Below, piece after piece: positions 19,950 to 30,618 of a DNA stretch of 64,000 nucleotides (its first letter is position 1; the number at the start of each line of letters is the position of its first letter). The DNA comes from Hondaea fermentalgiana (taxonomy: Eukaryota > Sar > Bigyra > Thraustochytrida > Thraustochytriidae). The position numbers and the translations under genes were made by a program. The notes beneath the pieces are model-generated. The model saw nothing but the letters and a program-made list of their open reading frames with translations, was not told where the DNA came from and did not search any database. The DNA is taken from contig NPFB01000129.1 of assembly GCA_014084085.1 (NCBI GenBank), positions 18,226 through 82,225 on the forward strand. The letters run 5' to 3'.

Positions 19950-20891
19950 CTACATGGACCGAGAAGAAGCCGCAGCGGAAGCGGCGGCAATCTGCTGGAG
20001 CTCGGCATCGAGCACCTCCTTGAGATGCTCGTACACGCGCGCGAGCTTGGCGTCAAAGTTCTGAGCATTATCAATGACACGCTGGTGCGGATGGCCGCGG
20101 TAGCTATCCAGCACAGCCGAATCAAGACGACGCGCCTCTTCGAGTTCCTCCTCGGTTGCGTCCGGATGTTTGTCCAAATAAAAGGTTTCCGCACCGTCAG
20201 CAGCTGTGACAAGGTGCAAGATGAGATCGTACCTGTCAAGCACAGACAACAGGCCGTTGCGCACCCACGAGTTGACATTGAGTACGCGACCCCAGAGCTC
20301 CGGGGGCAGAAAGGCGGCCACGTCTGGCAACGCGCGGTCATAGAGAATGATCGAAGGTAGCCTCGAGGAACGTGCAATGTCCGTAAAGCTGTGCTCCATC
20401 TGCAGCTGGAGCTCTAAAAGACGCGATTCAAAGGTGACGAGAGCATCTACGTCGCCGTCCTGACCGGGATACACACAGCCGCCGTTCATGAGCAGCGTCG
20501 GAACCTCGGGTACCGTGTACACATTCCACCCGTCTTTGTGCAGCTCGGCCGCAAGGAACTCAATCGAAGACGCCTTGCCTGCGCACTGGCCTCCCGTAAT
20601 GACCACCTGAAAGACGGGTGTTTCATTGGGTGCGAAGGGAGCGCTATCGCCGGCAAGTTTGTTCTGAAGAACCACCTGGCTCTTCTCCCTTGCGCTGGCG
20701 TCCAGGTGGTGCCAGGCAGACCACTTGGAGATCTTCCTGCGACGGCTCTCCCGCACAATCACGTACACGCTCCGTGCCAGCGCCACGGCCGACAGACCTG
20801 CGGCACACGCCGCGACGCCCACCGCAAAGGCGTGCCTCTCCTCGCGGCCATACTCGGGCACTCTCGCCGCCCACTCCATGAACGCCATCAT
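19950..20891 (-). CDS. Ttd14/NadR-like P-loop ATPase-domain protein, membrane-anchored
   Basis: The 313-residue protein is annotated from the first in-frame ATG (complement of 20889-20891). Two further ATGs follow within a few codons. A hydrophobic segment at about residues 20-45 (VGVAACAAGLSAVALARSVYV) suggests a membrane anchor. The AAA_28 (NadR/Ttd14-like) domain follows, with VVITGGQCAGKASSIEF, VYTVPEVPTLLMNGG, a Walker B-like IILYDRALPD and a C-terminal helical region. In Drosophila, Ttd14 binds GTP and phosphatidylinositol phosphates and controls TRPL trafficking. The usual P-loop ends GK(T/S), but here it is GKA. The 5' end lies only 57 bases from a 100-N gap, so an upstream exon or earlier start could be hidden. 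Confidence 0.8.
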   Translation of the reverse strand: MMAFMEWAARVPEYGREERHAFAVGVAACAAGLSAVALARSVYVIVRESRRRKISKWSAWHHLDASAREKSQVVLQNKLAGDSAPFAPNETPVFQVVITGGQCAGKASSIEFLAAELHKDGWNVYTVPEVPTLLMNGGCVYPGQDGDVDALVTFESRLLELQLQMEHSFTDIARSSRLPSIILYDRALPDVAAFLPPELWGRVLNVNSWVRNGLLSVLDRYDLILHLVTAADGAETFYLDKHPDATEEELEEARRLDSAVLDSYRGHPHQRVIDNAQNFDAKLARVYEHLKEVLDAELQQIAAASAAASSRSM

Positions 20892-21941
20892 CCACCTCCT
20901 CCGCCAAACCACGGCCGCACAAGGACCACAAAACGAAGCCGAGCGGANNNNNNNNNNNNNNNNNNNNNNNNNNNNNNNNNNNNNNNNNNNNNNNNNNNNN
21001 NNNNNNNNNNNNNNNNNNNNNNNNNNNNNNNNNNNNNNNNNNNNNNNTCTGCCGCGCCCGCGCCGCTGCCGGCCTCCTCCTCGCGCGCCGCGCCGCCAGA
21101 AGCTGCTCCCTGCCCGCGCGCTGCCGGGCTCGCTCGCGATATGCCGCTCTGCCTGGCCCCTCTACTCCTTGTAGGCCCCGCTACCACTCGACTACCTGGC
21201 CGGCGTGCATGCCTGCCTGCCTGCTGTGCGCGGCGCAGCGACGTGCGGACGCCGAAGCCGCCCCAGCGCCCCGGCCAGCGACGCCGCGCCCTGACCCGAC
21301 CTGACTGGCGGCCAGCGAGCGAGCCACGTGCCGCACGGAACGTCGGGTCCGGGCGCGAGACGGGGAGAAAGGAGGTCTGCTCGCATAAATCGTCCCGGTT
21401 CTTGCTTGCACGAGATCATTGTGGTGCCGTAAAAAAGCACAGATTATTCAATACAGCACAGCACAACACAGCCAGCACCGTGGCAGCATGCGAGCGCAAC
21501 TACGAAAAAGGGCCAGCCCTGATCTGATCTGCTTACCCGTATTCACGAGCATGCGGCTCTCGTGCCTCCGCGTGGATGGAGTAGTAAACGTATACACTGG
21601 TTTTCATGCAACATTCGGGCGCTCGTGGCTGCGCAGCGCCGCGCCAGAAACAAAGGCGTGGCATTAGCTTTCAGAACATCAGTGCAGTCTCTGATCGCCG
21701 GAGCGCACGCCAAGTCGCGTCGGCGTTGCAGTGCAAGTTGCAGCAGCAGCTGCAGATGCGGCCAAAATGAACTGTGCGCGGGCCAGGGCCGATCTTTCGC
21801 CCGGTTTATGGCCGAGAGAGCGCCGCCTTGAAAAGATCCGCTTCCGCTATCTCTGGCAACACTTTGGTCAAAGCCAAGCCAAGCAGATCCGCAAAGCGAG
21901 CGACGGCGAGAGCGAGCGAGAGCAAGGAGGAGCAAGGGAGA
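20892..21941. other. divergent intergenic region with assembly gap
   Basis: This is a GC-rich divergent promoter region between the Ttd14-like and aldose-epimerase genes, interrupted by 100 N. Nothing coding is supported. The flanks of the gap are extremely GC-rich. Confidence 0.6.
20948..21047. other. assembly gap (100 N)
   Basis: Exactly 100 N, the conventional placeholder for a gap of unknown size. The flanks are very GC-rich. Confidence 1.
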
Positions 21942-23099
21942 ATGAGCGTCAAGGTGAGCGAGCTCGACATGCGGTGCGACGCCGGGGAGCCGCCGGTGGC
22001 GCCCGCGCGACCGCCGGGAAAACCGGAAAAGGTGACCATCGAGAACGGTCTGGGCCTCGTCGTGGAGATGGCCACCTTTGGGGCGACGCTGCTCTCAGTC
22101 AAGCTGGATGGCGTCGAACTCATCGTGCGCATCGACCGCGAGGTGCTCCCATGCAGGTACGGAACCTACGGTGGCGCCACCATTGGCCGCTACGCCAACA
22201 GAATTGCCAAGGCAAGCTTTGACCTCAACGGCAAAACCTATGATCTCGAGGCCAACAACGGACCAAACTCGTTGCACGGCGGCGTCTTCGGCTTCCATCG
22301 ACGCGTCTGGAACATTTCCGAGGTCATTGAGTCCGACGAGGAAATCGGACTTTGCATGGAGTACCTCTCGTCCGATGGCGAAGATGGCTTCCCCGGCAAA
22401 CTTCTCGCCAAAGCGCGCTACTCACTCAGTCGCAAGTCTAACGAGCTTCGTACTGTCTTTTCGGCCGAGCTCGACGCCGAAGAAAAGCAAGAGACCATTG
22501 TTAACATGTGCAATCACGTGTACTGGAACCTTTCCGGTAAGACCGCTCATACCATCACGGATCATGCGCTTCAGATGCATTGTCCTTCCTACATTCCCGT
22601 CGATGACACGCTTATCCCCGTGTCAAAGATTGCATCTGTTAAGGATACTCCCTTTGAGTTCCGCGAAAAGCCACATCGTATCGGGGACCGTCTCAAACAA
22701 GTAGGAGAAGGCGCGAACTATGGTTATGATCACTGTCTCTGTTTCATGGCCCCTGATGGCGACACCGAGGTGGAGACCGCAGCTGTGCCGACCATCAAGC
22801 GCAATCTTGGCGCTGATTTCCAAGACACCGAGCTCAAAGTCTTGCTCACACTTTCCGATCCGGCCGATTCCGGCCGTTCCATGACAATGGCCACCACGCA
22901 ACCCGGTGTACAAGTCTACACAGCTAACTTTATGCCTGATGAGCATCAGCATACAGGGGTTGCGCTTGAGACGGAAAATCTTCCAGACGCTGTGAACCAG
23001 CGTCACAAGAATGCACGCTTTCCTTCGCCAGTCTTGAGTCCGGGCGAAAAATACATGCAGGCCACCACCTATGAGTTCTCATCCAACCCCAAGGTCTAG
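21942..23099 (+). CDS. GALM: aldose 1-epimerase (galactose mutarotase)
   Basis: The 385-residue protein starts at ATG 21942; the frame runs upstream only from a GTG. It is an intact GALM fold. GATLLSVKLDGVELIV is at the N-terminus. The substrate-binding His is in SLHGG (H112), the catalytic His is in NHVYWNLSG (H192), and the catalytic Glu is in ALETENLPDAVNQ (E343), all in the expected order. The enzyme interconverts alpha and beta anomers of galactose and glucose, feeding the Leloir pathway, and acts in the cytosol since no signal peptide is seen. The length is a little above the usual 340-350. The extra residues are mainly the Pro-rich N-terminal 30. NUP210 follows on the same strand 608 bases downstream, with no functional link. 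Confidence 0.95.
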   Translation: MSVKVSELDMRCDAGEPPVAPARPPGKPEKVTIENGLGLVVEMATFGATLLSVKLDGVELIVRIDREVLPCRYGTYGGATIGRYANRIAKASFDLNGKTYDLEANNGPNSLHGGVFGFHRRVWNISEVIESDEEIGLCMEYLSSDGEDGFPGKLLAKARYSLSRKSNELRTVFSAELDAEEKQETIVNMCNHVYWNLSGKTAHTITDHALQMHCPSYIPVDDTLIPVSKIASVKDTPFEFREKPHRIGDRLKQVGEGANYGYDHCLCFMAPDGDTEVETAAVPTIKRNLGADFQDTELKVLLTLSDPADSGRSMTMATTQPGVQVYTANFMPDEHQHTGVALETENLPDAVNQRHKNARFPSPVLSPGEKYMQATTYEFSSNPKV

Positions 23100-23707
23100 G
23101 CGGAGAAAAGAGAGAAAGTGGGAAGGGTTGAGTTCAAGATTTTACTTCTTATTTCGAAGCGGTAGTACTGCTAATCTAAGTTATGCGCGCAATGATTTTG
23201 CTCATGCTATTGGCCCAATCAATCTATCCTCCGAAGATCTTTCTTCTTGTTGTCTGCGCTGCTGTCCCGGCCAGATCTTACCAGCAAATCCAAAATAGAA
23301 TCGAGCTTGCTCGAGAGTAGTACATGCCCGCGAACTGCGCGGTGCGTGCTCGCGTTCTCACTCCAAGGCCTCCGCTAAACACCATAAGATAAGCAGGACA
23401 AAAAGATCGCCTCACTCACTGTTTGTGGTGGTTGGGCGCCGCTAGCTGCTGGTCGCTCTCATCAATCAACAAAACCCAGTTGGCCTCGCGCAAGGCGAGC
23501 TCGCGACGCCGACGCCACCTCGCGAGGGGGCGCAGCCCGCGCCACCAACCGCGCGCCGCGCCCGCCTTTGTGTGTGTGTGCGTGCGCGCGCACGCTGCGC
23601 AGGTGTGTCTTGCGCGCCACTCGCGGGATCGACTCAGATCGAGCAGAGCCAACCGCCCGCATCGCGCGAACGTCAAGCCGCGGCCCAGCGCGGCGCAGAG
23701 AGCCGCC
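23100..23707. other. intergenic region GALM/NUP210
   Basis: It contains the GALM 3' end and the presumed NUP210 promoter. A GTGTGTGTGCGTGCGCGC run lies at about 23570-23596. The region is open in the NUP210 frame from 23423 but has no in-frame ATG before 23708. Confidence 0.6.
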
Positions 23708-26700
23708 ATGACCCGCCAGACGGCGCGCCAGACGCGAGCGGCGGCAGCCACGGCGCTGATTCTGCTCGTGGCCGCCCTCGCATGTCTCGCTGTAGGTGCA
23801 GCCCCTGAGCTGCGCCGACAAAACGCCAAGCGCTTCGACCCGGAGCAGCTCGAAGACCAAGCCTTTGCGGTGGGCGAGGCGGGTCGTGTTGTTTCGAGCG
23901 GGTCCATCTCGTCTACCTCGTCATCCTCATCCGCGTCGTCCTCATCGTCCTCCTCGTCTTCGACGTCCGGATCGTGGCAGCGTATGGGTCGCTTCCGCGT
24001 GAGCGACGTGAGCTTGCTCCTGCCCTCAGAAAAGGCGCTTCGCCTTGATGCAGATGACCTCGTGCCTGTGTCGCGAGTAGTGTCAGCCAAACCAGGATGC
24101 TTCCGCTGGATCAGCAACGATGAGCGCGTGGTGAGCATTACCCCCGAGACCGACGCACGATGCGCGCAAAAGCTCACGAGCGGGTCGGCCAAAATCGTCA
24201 GCCGCCACGACACTAGCAACGCAACTTCCACGGTAGTGACGGCCATTCAGGAGGACGCCACGACGGGGGAAGAGCTCGAAATCAATATCGAGGTCTACAT
24301 TGCACCCATTCGTGGCGTTCGAATCCTCACCACCGTTCGCCGTCTCAATCTCTACGAGGCCGAGACGCTCGAAGTTCAGGCCTTTGATGAGGAGGAAAAC
24401 GTCTTTTCCAGTCTGATGGGCCTTGCATTCCAGTGGACAGGGGTCCATGCAACAATGGCGGACCGCGAGGTTCCCTTGGTCATTTCCAGGCTTGCCAATT
24501 CGGATGTCTCGGTCACGGATGAGCTCCTTCAGGAGTCTTATGGGCGCTTTGGACATAAGATTGAGGTGCGCGGTAAGAAGACTGGCCCGGCGCGCGTCAC
24601 CGCCGAGCTCAGCCATGTTGGGGCCGGCGGCATCGCCTCCCGAATCCTCGACGAGGTCGTCATTGACGTCGTCGAAGCCATGGGAGTCTGCCCACCGGCG
24701 CCCATTCTCATTCCAAAAGCCTCAATCAGAGCTGTGGCGGCGCGCAAGGTCAATCGCTCCGCCTGGGGTATCATTGATGGCACAGGGAACGGCCACTATC
24801 AGTGGCGCATCGAAGACACCGAAGCTGTTCGCGTGGTTGATCCCGAGGGTCACCTCGAAGCGATCGAGCCCGGCATCGGCCGCCTTCGCTTTGAGGAAAA
24901 GTCGTACCCCACGAACGGCCTCTCGGTACCTCTCCGCGTCGTTGACCCTGACACAATCACACTGTGGTTCGCTCCCCTTCCGAAACGTGGCGGGAACCTC
25001 GCCGGGATCTCAACCAAGTTGAACACACTGACAAAGTCGAACCCCTGCACGTGGATGGCCGCGAGCCGCTTTCCACTCGATGCAAGACTTCCCAAGGCCC
25101 GCGAGTGGCGTGGTAGCGCTGGTTCCGCGCGAGGTTCATCGCGTTGGCTCATGGTTGTGGGTCGTCGGTACTACGTCATGGCAACACTTGGTTCGGCCAT
25201 GCTCGCCGAGGACCAGGTCATCTTTGTGACGCCAGAAATGGACTTTTTCTTTTCGAAGGCAAAGTCCGCAGACAAAGCCGCCGAGGGTGGCCTCTCTTTT
25301 CTTCCTGCAGAAGAAATGGAGCACGATTTTGCTGGCAATGTTCGCCTTGTGGAGGCGACGCGCGCTGGGTTCATCGATCTGTCCGCCTCTTTCGCGGAAG
25401 CGAGCCTTGGCGTCGTGCAGAATGCTGTGCAAATCGTCGATCCCGTGCAATTGGAAAAGTACATTATCCGTCTTCCCATCGACATTGTGGCGGGCGTCAT
25501 GCACTCGTACCGGATTCGGGCGCGTGGCGGCACGACGCGGTACATTTTCTCCTCTGCGGATAGTAATCCTGTGGTGGATGTCGATCGGCATCAGGGCTCG
25601 CTCCTTGTGCGCCAGCAGCGACCCACGAATCAATCGGTTGTGGTCCAGGATATGCACGACGAAACCAATTACGCTGAGGCCTTTGTCGTTGTCTCCGAGC
25701 CCAAGCTGCTCCGCTTCCAGAGCTCGGAGATCTATGTGACCATTGGCGACATTTTCCCCGTGCAGGCTATTCTGCAGGATGCAGAGGGCGTTTCCTTTGA
25801 CAACTGCACCGGTCTTGAGACGTCGCTCAAATGGGAGGTTCACGGCGCGGCAGTCTCGCGCACCGCGGAGACGGATCAGGCCACCATCTCTGGCATCGAT
25901 GGCTCCATGAATGCCTCCGTTTGCAGCGAGCGCATGTACAAGGCTGGTGCCGCGGGAACGGCGACCATTACGGCCCGTTACGGGGACGCGACGCGTGCCA
26001 CACTACGCGTTATTGTCCTCAACAAGATCTCAATTGAGTCTCCCAAGCCGAACCTCGCGCTCGACGCGAAAAACCGGCCCGTGGCGCTCATCATGGTGCA
26101 CGCGAGTGTTGACATGCGCGTTCTGGGAGGTAAGCTTGTCGACAGCGAAATGCAGGTGTTCTCGATGGAGAAAGACGCTGGCGCGCAGCATGGGCGTCGA
26201 CAGATTGACATTTCCAACAGTGACCGCCGCGAGGAAGATCACATTGGCATCCATGAGCGTCGCGTGAAGCCAGGGACCCGCGAGTTCATCTTGACGTGCC
26301 GACGCGAGGGAGACTTTGAGATCGTTCTCGAGCGCACCGCTACTATGGTCCTGCTATGCCGTCCCGCCGCTGGAGCGGCCATTACACTTATGCCCGAGAT
26401 GGCCTACGATGGCGCGACTTGCGGAACGGGGCCAAACGGTGCCAATGTCGTGACCGGCGTGGCGCTGCCATTGCGCATTGATGCTTTTGACGCAGAGAAC
26501 CGCCGCTTTACGCACCTTCAGGGCTTCAAGAATGAGTGGTCGTTGCCGAAACTCTCGTCAGCGGCTCAATTTGAGACGCTGGGCGGTCGAACCTCCAACG
26601 ACCCCATGCGCAACGTGCGCGTCGACGCAGGTTTTACCGGGAATGCCACTGTCAAGGGCGTGCTTACTTTCGACGATGGCGAAGACTCGCATCACCTCAC

Positions 26701-29383
26701 GCTCGAGGCTCTCTTTGCGCTTGGAGTCTACGAAGATCTTGCGCTTGACCCTCCCAACGTGTGGCCCATTATCCCGGACCCCGAGGTCGAGTATCGCATG
26801 CGCGTCACGCATGGTCCCCAGCACGGTCAACTGGAATGCTCCGCGACATCATCAAATGCAGACCTCGTGGTCGTCTCTGTGACCGGTCGCGACGTCGCGG
26901 TCCGGTACGCTGCGCACCGCGAGCCGCGGGACGCGGACGCCACGCTTTTGTGTCAGCTCAACTGCCTCATTGGCGCCAAGGGACTCCATGCGCCTCTTCA
27001 ATTCCGACGTGTAGCAAAGGTCGCTCTTTCGGGCCCCAACAAGCTGCGCGAAGGCGCCAAGGCGACGCTGGTAATGCAGGCCTTTAGCCGCGACAACGGC
27101 CCGTTCTCTGCCGAGATGCATCGTGCTTTGCTCCCTGTGTTGGAGCCCATTCCTGCAGGCGCCTTGTCGCTCCCCTCGGCGTTGGACCAGGCGGTCTGTG
27201 CTCAAGCAGGCACCGACCCGCGATCTTGTGCCGGCGAGTGGCGTGTGGACATCACCGCTGTGAAAGCGGGCGAGGTCCTTTTGCGCGGAAGTACGCTCAA
27301 TGGAGCGGTATCGGCGGACCATAAAATCCGCATCTACCAAGGCATTGAAATTACCCCAGGCCCCGAAAAGGCTGTGGAACCGGGTGTCAAGTTTCGCCTC
27401 CGGCGCCGCTACGGTCCCTTTTTAGACCCCAGCGAGTGCCATTTCGAGGTTGGATCCCAGGACGCGTCTGTGGCGGAGATCTTGGACGAACCCCACGGCA
27501 TCTTTTATGCCCGTTCACAAGGTCGTGCTGAGGTCTGCGTCTTGTGCCGCGAAGACGGTCACGTGATTGACAAGGCATGCGTCAGTGTGCGTGTCATGGT
27601 CCTCAGTCAGATGGAGATTCAGCCGGCGCTTGTTCATATGATCGAGGGGGATGAAATGCGTCTTCGCGGAATCTTTCCAGAGGTCAAGGAAGTCCCCATT
27701 GACTATGGGGTCATCCCTCGTGCATACTCGTGGTCTGTCGAAAACGCCACCGTTGCCGCCATTCAGGGCCCGGTGTCTTCGAACGAGTACTCGGTGTGGG
27801 TTTCTGGTCTTCGTCCGGGCAAAACGCGCATTACCTTGCGGTCTTCGTCTCGCAAGGGCCATGGTGGTCTCGAGACGTCCGTCATTGTGATTGTGGAGCA
27901 AAAATTGCGCTTACTGACACCTGCCCAGGTGATCATGCCGCGGCATGGCGCTCTGGAGATTCGCACGAGCGTCGATACCCTTATTGCAAAGACGGGCGGA
28001 ATTCTCTCGTTCTTTGTGGGTGGCCGCGCATGCCACAGTCTCGCTGCAGAAAGTAGCAACATTATTGACGTGGATGTCGACGGCGTCATTCGCTCCAAGG
28101 AGCGTCTCGGGGAGGCGCCTGTCATTGTCGAGTACCGCAGTGTGGGCTCCGCCGATGAGGATATCGTTCAGTTCGCGACTGTGCACGTTCTCGTTCGCGA
28201 AATCGCCTCGATTGGCGTGCGCCAGCTCTGGCCTGACCTCATCGTCCCGCTCGGTATGCCCCGCGAGGTCCATGCCTCTGTCTTTGACAAACAGGGAAGC
28301 TTGTTTACAGCACCGTTCAACACCATCAAGGTGGAGGCAATGGCGGTGGATGATGATGTCTTGGCAATTTCGGACGTGCAAGTCCCGCGCGAACCCGTTT
28401 CCTTTCACCGTCTCTCCCTAGAGGGCCTGCAGACGGGAACGTCCTCCGTGTACCTCACCATCAAGGCACCTTTGCAGGAGCCTGTTCGCGAGGACTACGT
28501 GCGTGTGGTGGTTATCCCTGGCGTCGATGGCGTCCGCTTTGTGCTGGATGAGGTCGCTCCTCGCGGCGCGCTTCGTTCGCTGCTTCTTGTTCCTGGGCAG
28601 CCTCTTTTGGTCCCGGTGCAGACAATGCACCATCTTAATGCTTCGCAGTTGCTCTCGTGCGAGGCGCAAATTGGCGGCCAGACTCTCAAGACCTCGATGA
28701 AGGTTTACAACGACTCAAGCGCAGCTTGCCAGATTTTAGGTCCAGCCGATGCTCATGACGATAGCCAGGACAGAATCGTCTTGACTCTTTTGGTTGGGGA
28801 CCAGGTCATTAGCTCGCAGACAGTTCCTCTTCGTTTTGGATTCCGCCTCGTTCCCGCTGATGGAAATTCTGCCTCATCGCGGCAAGCGACCATTGGAAAG
28901 GGTTACATGCGCTGGGAAGAGGAAGATGCGGTTGAGGTCAAGCTTGTGGGCGATCATCTGGATCAGGTCACTGTTTCCAGTGAACGTCCTTCGCTCCTCA
29001 CGGCCCATCACCATCCTCATGAAGTAAACCACGTGCGCCTTGAGCGCCAGCGGAATGATACATGCGGTCAATCTGTGCATGTTGTCTTTGAAAGCACCAT
29101 GACAGGTCAAGTCACCTCGCTCGTGATCTTCTTTGCTTGCGAAACCACTGCTTGGTGGTGGCCGCTGCCCCATGTTCTCGACCTGCTGCAATGGCAACCG
29201 ATCGTTATTAGCACGCTCGTCTGCCTTGTAGTATCATGTCTTTTGTGCGGAGGCGCTTCAGGCCCGCTCGGCGGAAGCCGTCGTGGACATCCGATTCGTT
29301 TCGCCGACGCAGACCATCCCCGCGACATTCCACAGACAAGCCGTGACCATGGTCTCGGCGCGCCACATCACTATCGTCGCTAG
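23708..29383 (+). CDS. NUP210: nuclear pore membrane glycoprotein 210 homologue
   Basis: The 1891-residue protein starts at ATG 23708 (GCCGCCATG context). A cleavable signal peptide (ALILLVAALACLAVGAA) is followed by a poly-Ser stretch and a very long lumenal region of repeated Ig-like/bacterial Ig-like folds (for example VEPGVKFRLRRRYGPF and HMIEGDEMRLRGIFPE). A single TM segment lies at about residues 1826-1848 (PIVISTLVCLVVSCLLC), with a short cytoplasmic tail. This architecture and the length match gp210/NUP210 (human about 1887 residues), which forms a lumenal ring around the nuclear pore. The uninterrupted 5.7-kb frame shows how intron-poor the genome is. Its repeats are too diverged to be visible at DNA level. 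Confidence 0.92.
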   Translation: MTRQTARQTRAAAATALILLVAALACLAVGAAPELRRQNAKRFDPEQLEDQAFAVGEAGRVVSSGSISSTSSSSSASSSSSSSSSTSGSWQRMGRFRVSDVSLLLPSEKALRLDADDLVPVSRVVSAKPGCFRWISNDERVVSITPETDARCAQKLTSGSAKIVSRHDTSNATSTVVTAIQEDATTGEELEINIEVYIAPIRGVRILTTVRRLNLYEAETLEVQAFDEEENVFSSLMGLAFQWTGVHATMADREVPLVISRLANSDVSVTDELLQESYGRFGHKIEVRGKKTGPARVTAELSHVGAGGIASRILDEVVIDVVEAMGVCPPAPILIPKASIRAVAARKVNRSAWGIIDGTGNGHYQWRIEDTEAVRVVDPEGHLEAIEPGIGRLRFEEKSYPTNGLSVPLRVVDPDTITLWFAPLPKRGGNLAGISTKLNTLTKSNPCTWMAASRFPLDARLPKAREWRGSAGSARGSSRWLMVVGRRYYVMATLGSAMLAEDQVIFVTPEMDFFFSKAKSADKAAEGGLSFLPAEEMEHDFAGNVRLVEATRAGFIDLSASFAEASLGVVQNAVQIVDPVQLEKYIIRLPIDIVAGVMHSYRIRARGGTTRYIFSSADSNPVVDVDRHQGSLLVRQQRPTNQSVVVQDMHDETNYAEAFVVVSEPKLLRFQSSEIYVTIGDIFPVQAILQDAEGVSFDNCTGLETSLKWEVHGAAVSRTAETDQATISGIDGSMNASVCSERMYKAGAAGTATITARYGDATRATLRVIVLNKISIESPKPNLALDAKNRPVALIMVHASVDMRVLGGKLVDSEMQVFSMEKDAGAQHGRRQIDISNSDRREEDHIGIHERRVKPGTREFILTCRREGDFEIVLERTATMVLLCRPAAGAAITLMPEMAYDGATCGTGPNGANVVTGVALPLRIDAFDAENRRFTHLQGFKNEWSLPKLSSAAQFETLGGRTSNDPMRNVRVDAGFTGNATVKGVLTFDDGEDSHHLTLEALFALGVYEDLALDPPNVWPIIPDPEVEYRMRVTHGPQHGQLECSATSSNADLVVVSVTGRDVAVRYAAHREPRDADATLLCQLNCLIGAKGLHAPLQFRRVAKVALSGPNKLREGAKATLVMQAFSRDNGPFSAEMHRALLPVLEPIPAGALSLPSALDQAVCAQAGTDPRSCAGEWRVDITAVKAGEVLLRGSTLNGAVSADHKIRIYQGIEITPGPEKAVEPGVKFRLRRRYGPFLDPSECHFEVGSQDASVAEILDEPHGIFYARSQGRAEVCVLCREDGHVIDKACVSVRVMVLSQMEIQPALVHMIEGDEMRLRGIFPEVKEVPIDYGVIPRAYSWSVENATVAAIQGPVSSNEYSVWVSGLRPGKTRITLRSSSRKGHGGLETSVIVIVEQKLRLLTPAQVIMPRHGALEIRTSVDTLIAKTGGILSFFVGGRACHSLAAESSNIIDVDVDGVIRSKERLGEAPVIVEYRSVGSADEDIVQFATVHVLVREIASIGVRQLWPDLIVPLGMPREVHASVFDKQGSLFTAPFNTIKVEAMAVDDDVLAISDVQVPREPVSFHRLSLEGLQTGTSSVYLTIKAPLQEPVREDYVRVVVIPGVDGVRFVLDEVAPRGALRSLLLVPGQPLLVPVQTMHHLNASQLLSCEAQIGGQTLKTSMKVYNDSSAACQILGPADAHDDSQDRIVLTLLVGDQVISSQTVPLRFGFRLVPADGNSASSRQATIGKGYMRWEEEDAVEVKLVGDHLDQVTVSSERPSLLTAHHHPHEVNHVRLERQRNDTCGQSVHVVFESTMTGQVTSLVIFFACETTAWWWPLPHVLDLLQWQPIVISTLVCLVVSCLLCGGASGPLGGSRRGHPIRFADADHPRDIPQTSRDHGLGAPHHYRR

Positions 29384-29614
29384 ATAGAAAGACAGCTATA
29401 CCTACTACGTAAAAGCGGAACCAACCTTGAGACTCCTTGGCTGCTCATCACATGTCAGAACCTACGGCATGAGGAAGCAAAGATGAAGGTTATGCTAGCA
29501 TCCAGCATCCGGCATGGCATGTTCAGAGTACTAAACCCAGCAAAGAAAAAAGGCTCTATGTTGCAATGCTCCACCCGTCATTCGAAGCTTGGGTTGCGAT
29601 AATCGAGCAACCAG
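29384..29614. other. intergenic region downstream of NUP210
   Basis: AT-rich sequence with no recognised feature between NUP210 and the TIR-like remnant. Confidence 0.5.
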
Positions 29615-30478
29615 ATGACTGCGATCGACAAAGCATTTAGCGTGGTGCTTGCTGTGCTCGAAGAGCAATGTCTCGGGAGAACGCCTTTTTTGTCTTCACG
29701 ACGCACTCATCGCAAGGCCCTGTCGCGCGACCATCATCTGTCTGGCAATTGCAAGTGGAACGAACGTTTAACCGCTCGCAGACATTCTATGTATACACCT
29801 GGCAAGGACACACTTGCCTCAGGTGAAGGATCGACCAGATGCGATGAGACGTCGCATTGTATGTCCACGTGCTATTTGCCTTTTTTCTGCAAAGAGGTTT
29901 TCCAGGGTGCCGTACGCATGGAGCTCGAGACGGCGCTACAAGAGGAGAAGCCCATTCTGCTTGTACACGAAGGCGACCCAGCTCGCACGGGCTTTGCCGA
30001 CTTCTCCGCATACATTGACACTGCTCCGGCATCGGCCAAGCACCTCTTTCTGGAGATGGAGTCCATGCCTTTTCAGAGTCGTCTGTATTCGGCCAAGGGC
30101 TTTTACGAAGAACTCATCTCGTGCATCACGAATGCATGGTATACGTACAATTCCCAGAGAGGAAATGATGTTAAATTTTGTTGTTGTTTCTGCTGTGCTT
30201 GCTGGTTTGCGTTTTGGTCTTCGCATCAAAAAATTGTCAAGCAAGCTACACGGCGATGGTCAACGGTGTGCAAAACTTGTTGTTCTCTATTTTTGCTCGG
30301 TATGATGCGTTTACAAGAATCGGCAGCTCAGCTTTGCAGCTGGCCACGCCCGCATTCCACTTCCCACATTCACGAATTGCTGCTCGCGGCCCGCATGGTG
30401 TCGTGCCGACCTTTTCGTCCTGTGAAATTTTCCATCTTCCTCTCCCAAGTTGCGGGCCAAGACGAGTCGCTTTTATGA
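29615..30478 (+). pseudogene. TIR-like domain remnant (C-terminal half)
   Basis: An open frame from ATG 29615 encodes 287 residues. Only about residues 93-170 (DNA about 29890-30130) look like conserved protein. VFQGAVRMELETALQEEKP and ILLVHEGDPARTGFADFS resemble the second half of TIR domains found in algal and protist proteins, where a strand phrase like PI(V/L)LVHE is followed by DFS/FDE, a TP pair and a final helix. The residues before it are not TIR-like in any frame. Those after it are Cys/Phe-rich, repeat-derived and not protein-like. The N-terminal half with the glycosidase Glu region is absent. This is therefore most likely a decayed gene or an exon with missing partners. The TIR call itself rests on phrase similarity. 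Confidence 0.4.
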
Positions 30479-30542
30479 CTGCAAAGAGCGAGAAATCCAA
30501 CGCGGCAGCGTCGGCAGCACTTGCCGGCAATAAACATCGCGG

Positions 30543-30568
30543 CAGCAGCAGCAGCAGCAGCAGCAGCA
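30543..30568. repeat. (CAG)n microsatellite
   Basis: About eight CAG units just upstream of the sulfotransferase start, in sequence without conserved coding. Confidence 0.95.
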
Positions 30569-30618
30569 ACCGTCATCACTAGGTATCGCAGCAGCGGCGG
30601 CAGCGGCAGACTCGGTAG

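Noticed and set aside
23423..23707. Upstream extension of NUP210 from a TTG
   Set aside because: It has no ATG and would bury the signal peptide that begins at 23708.
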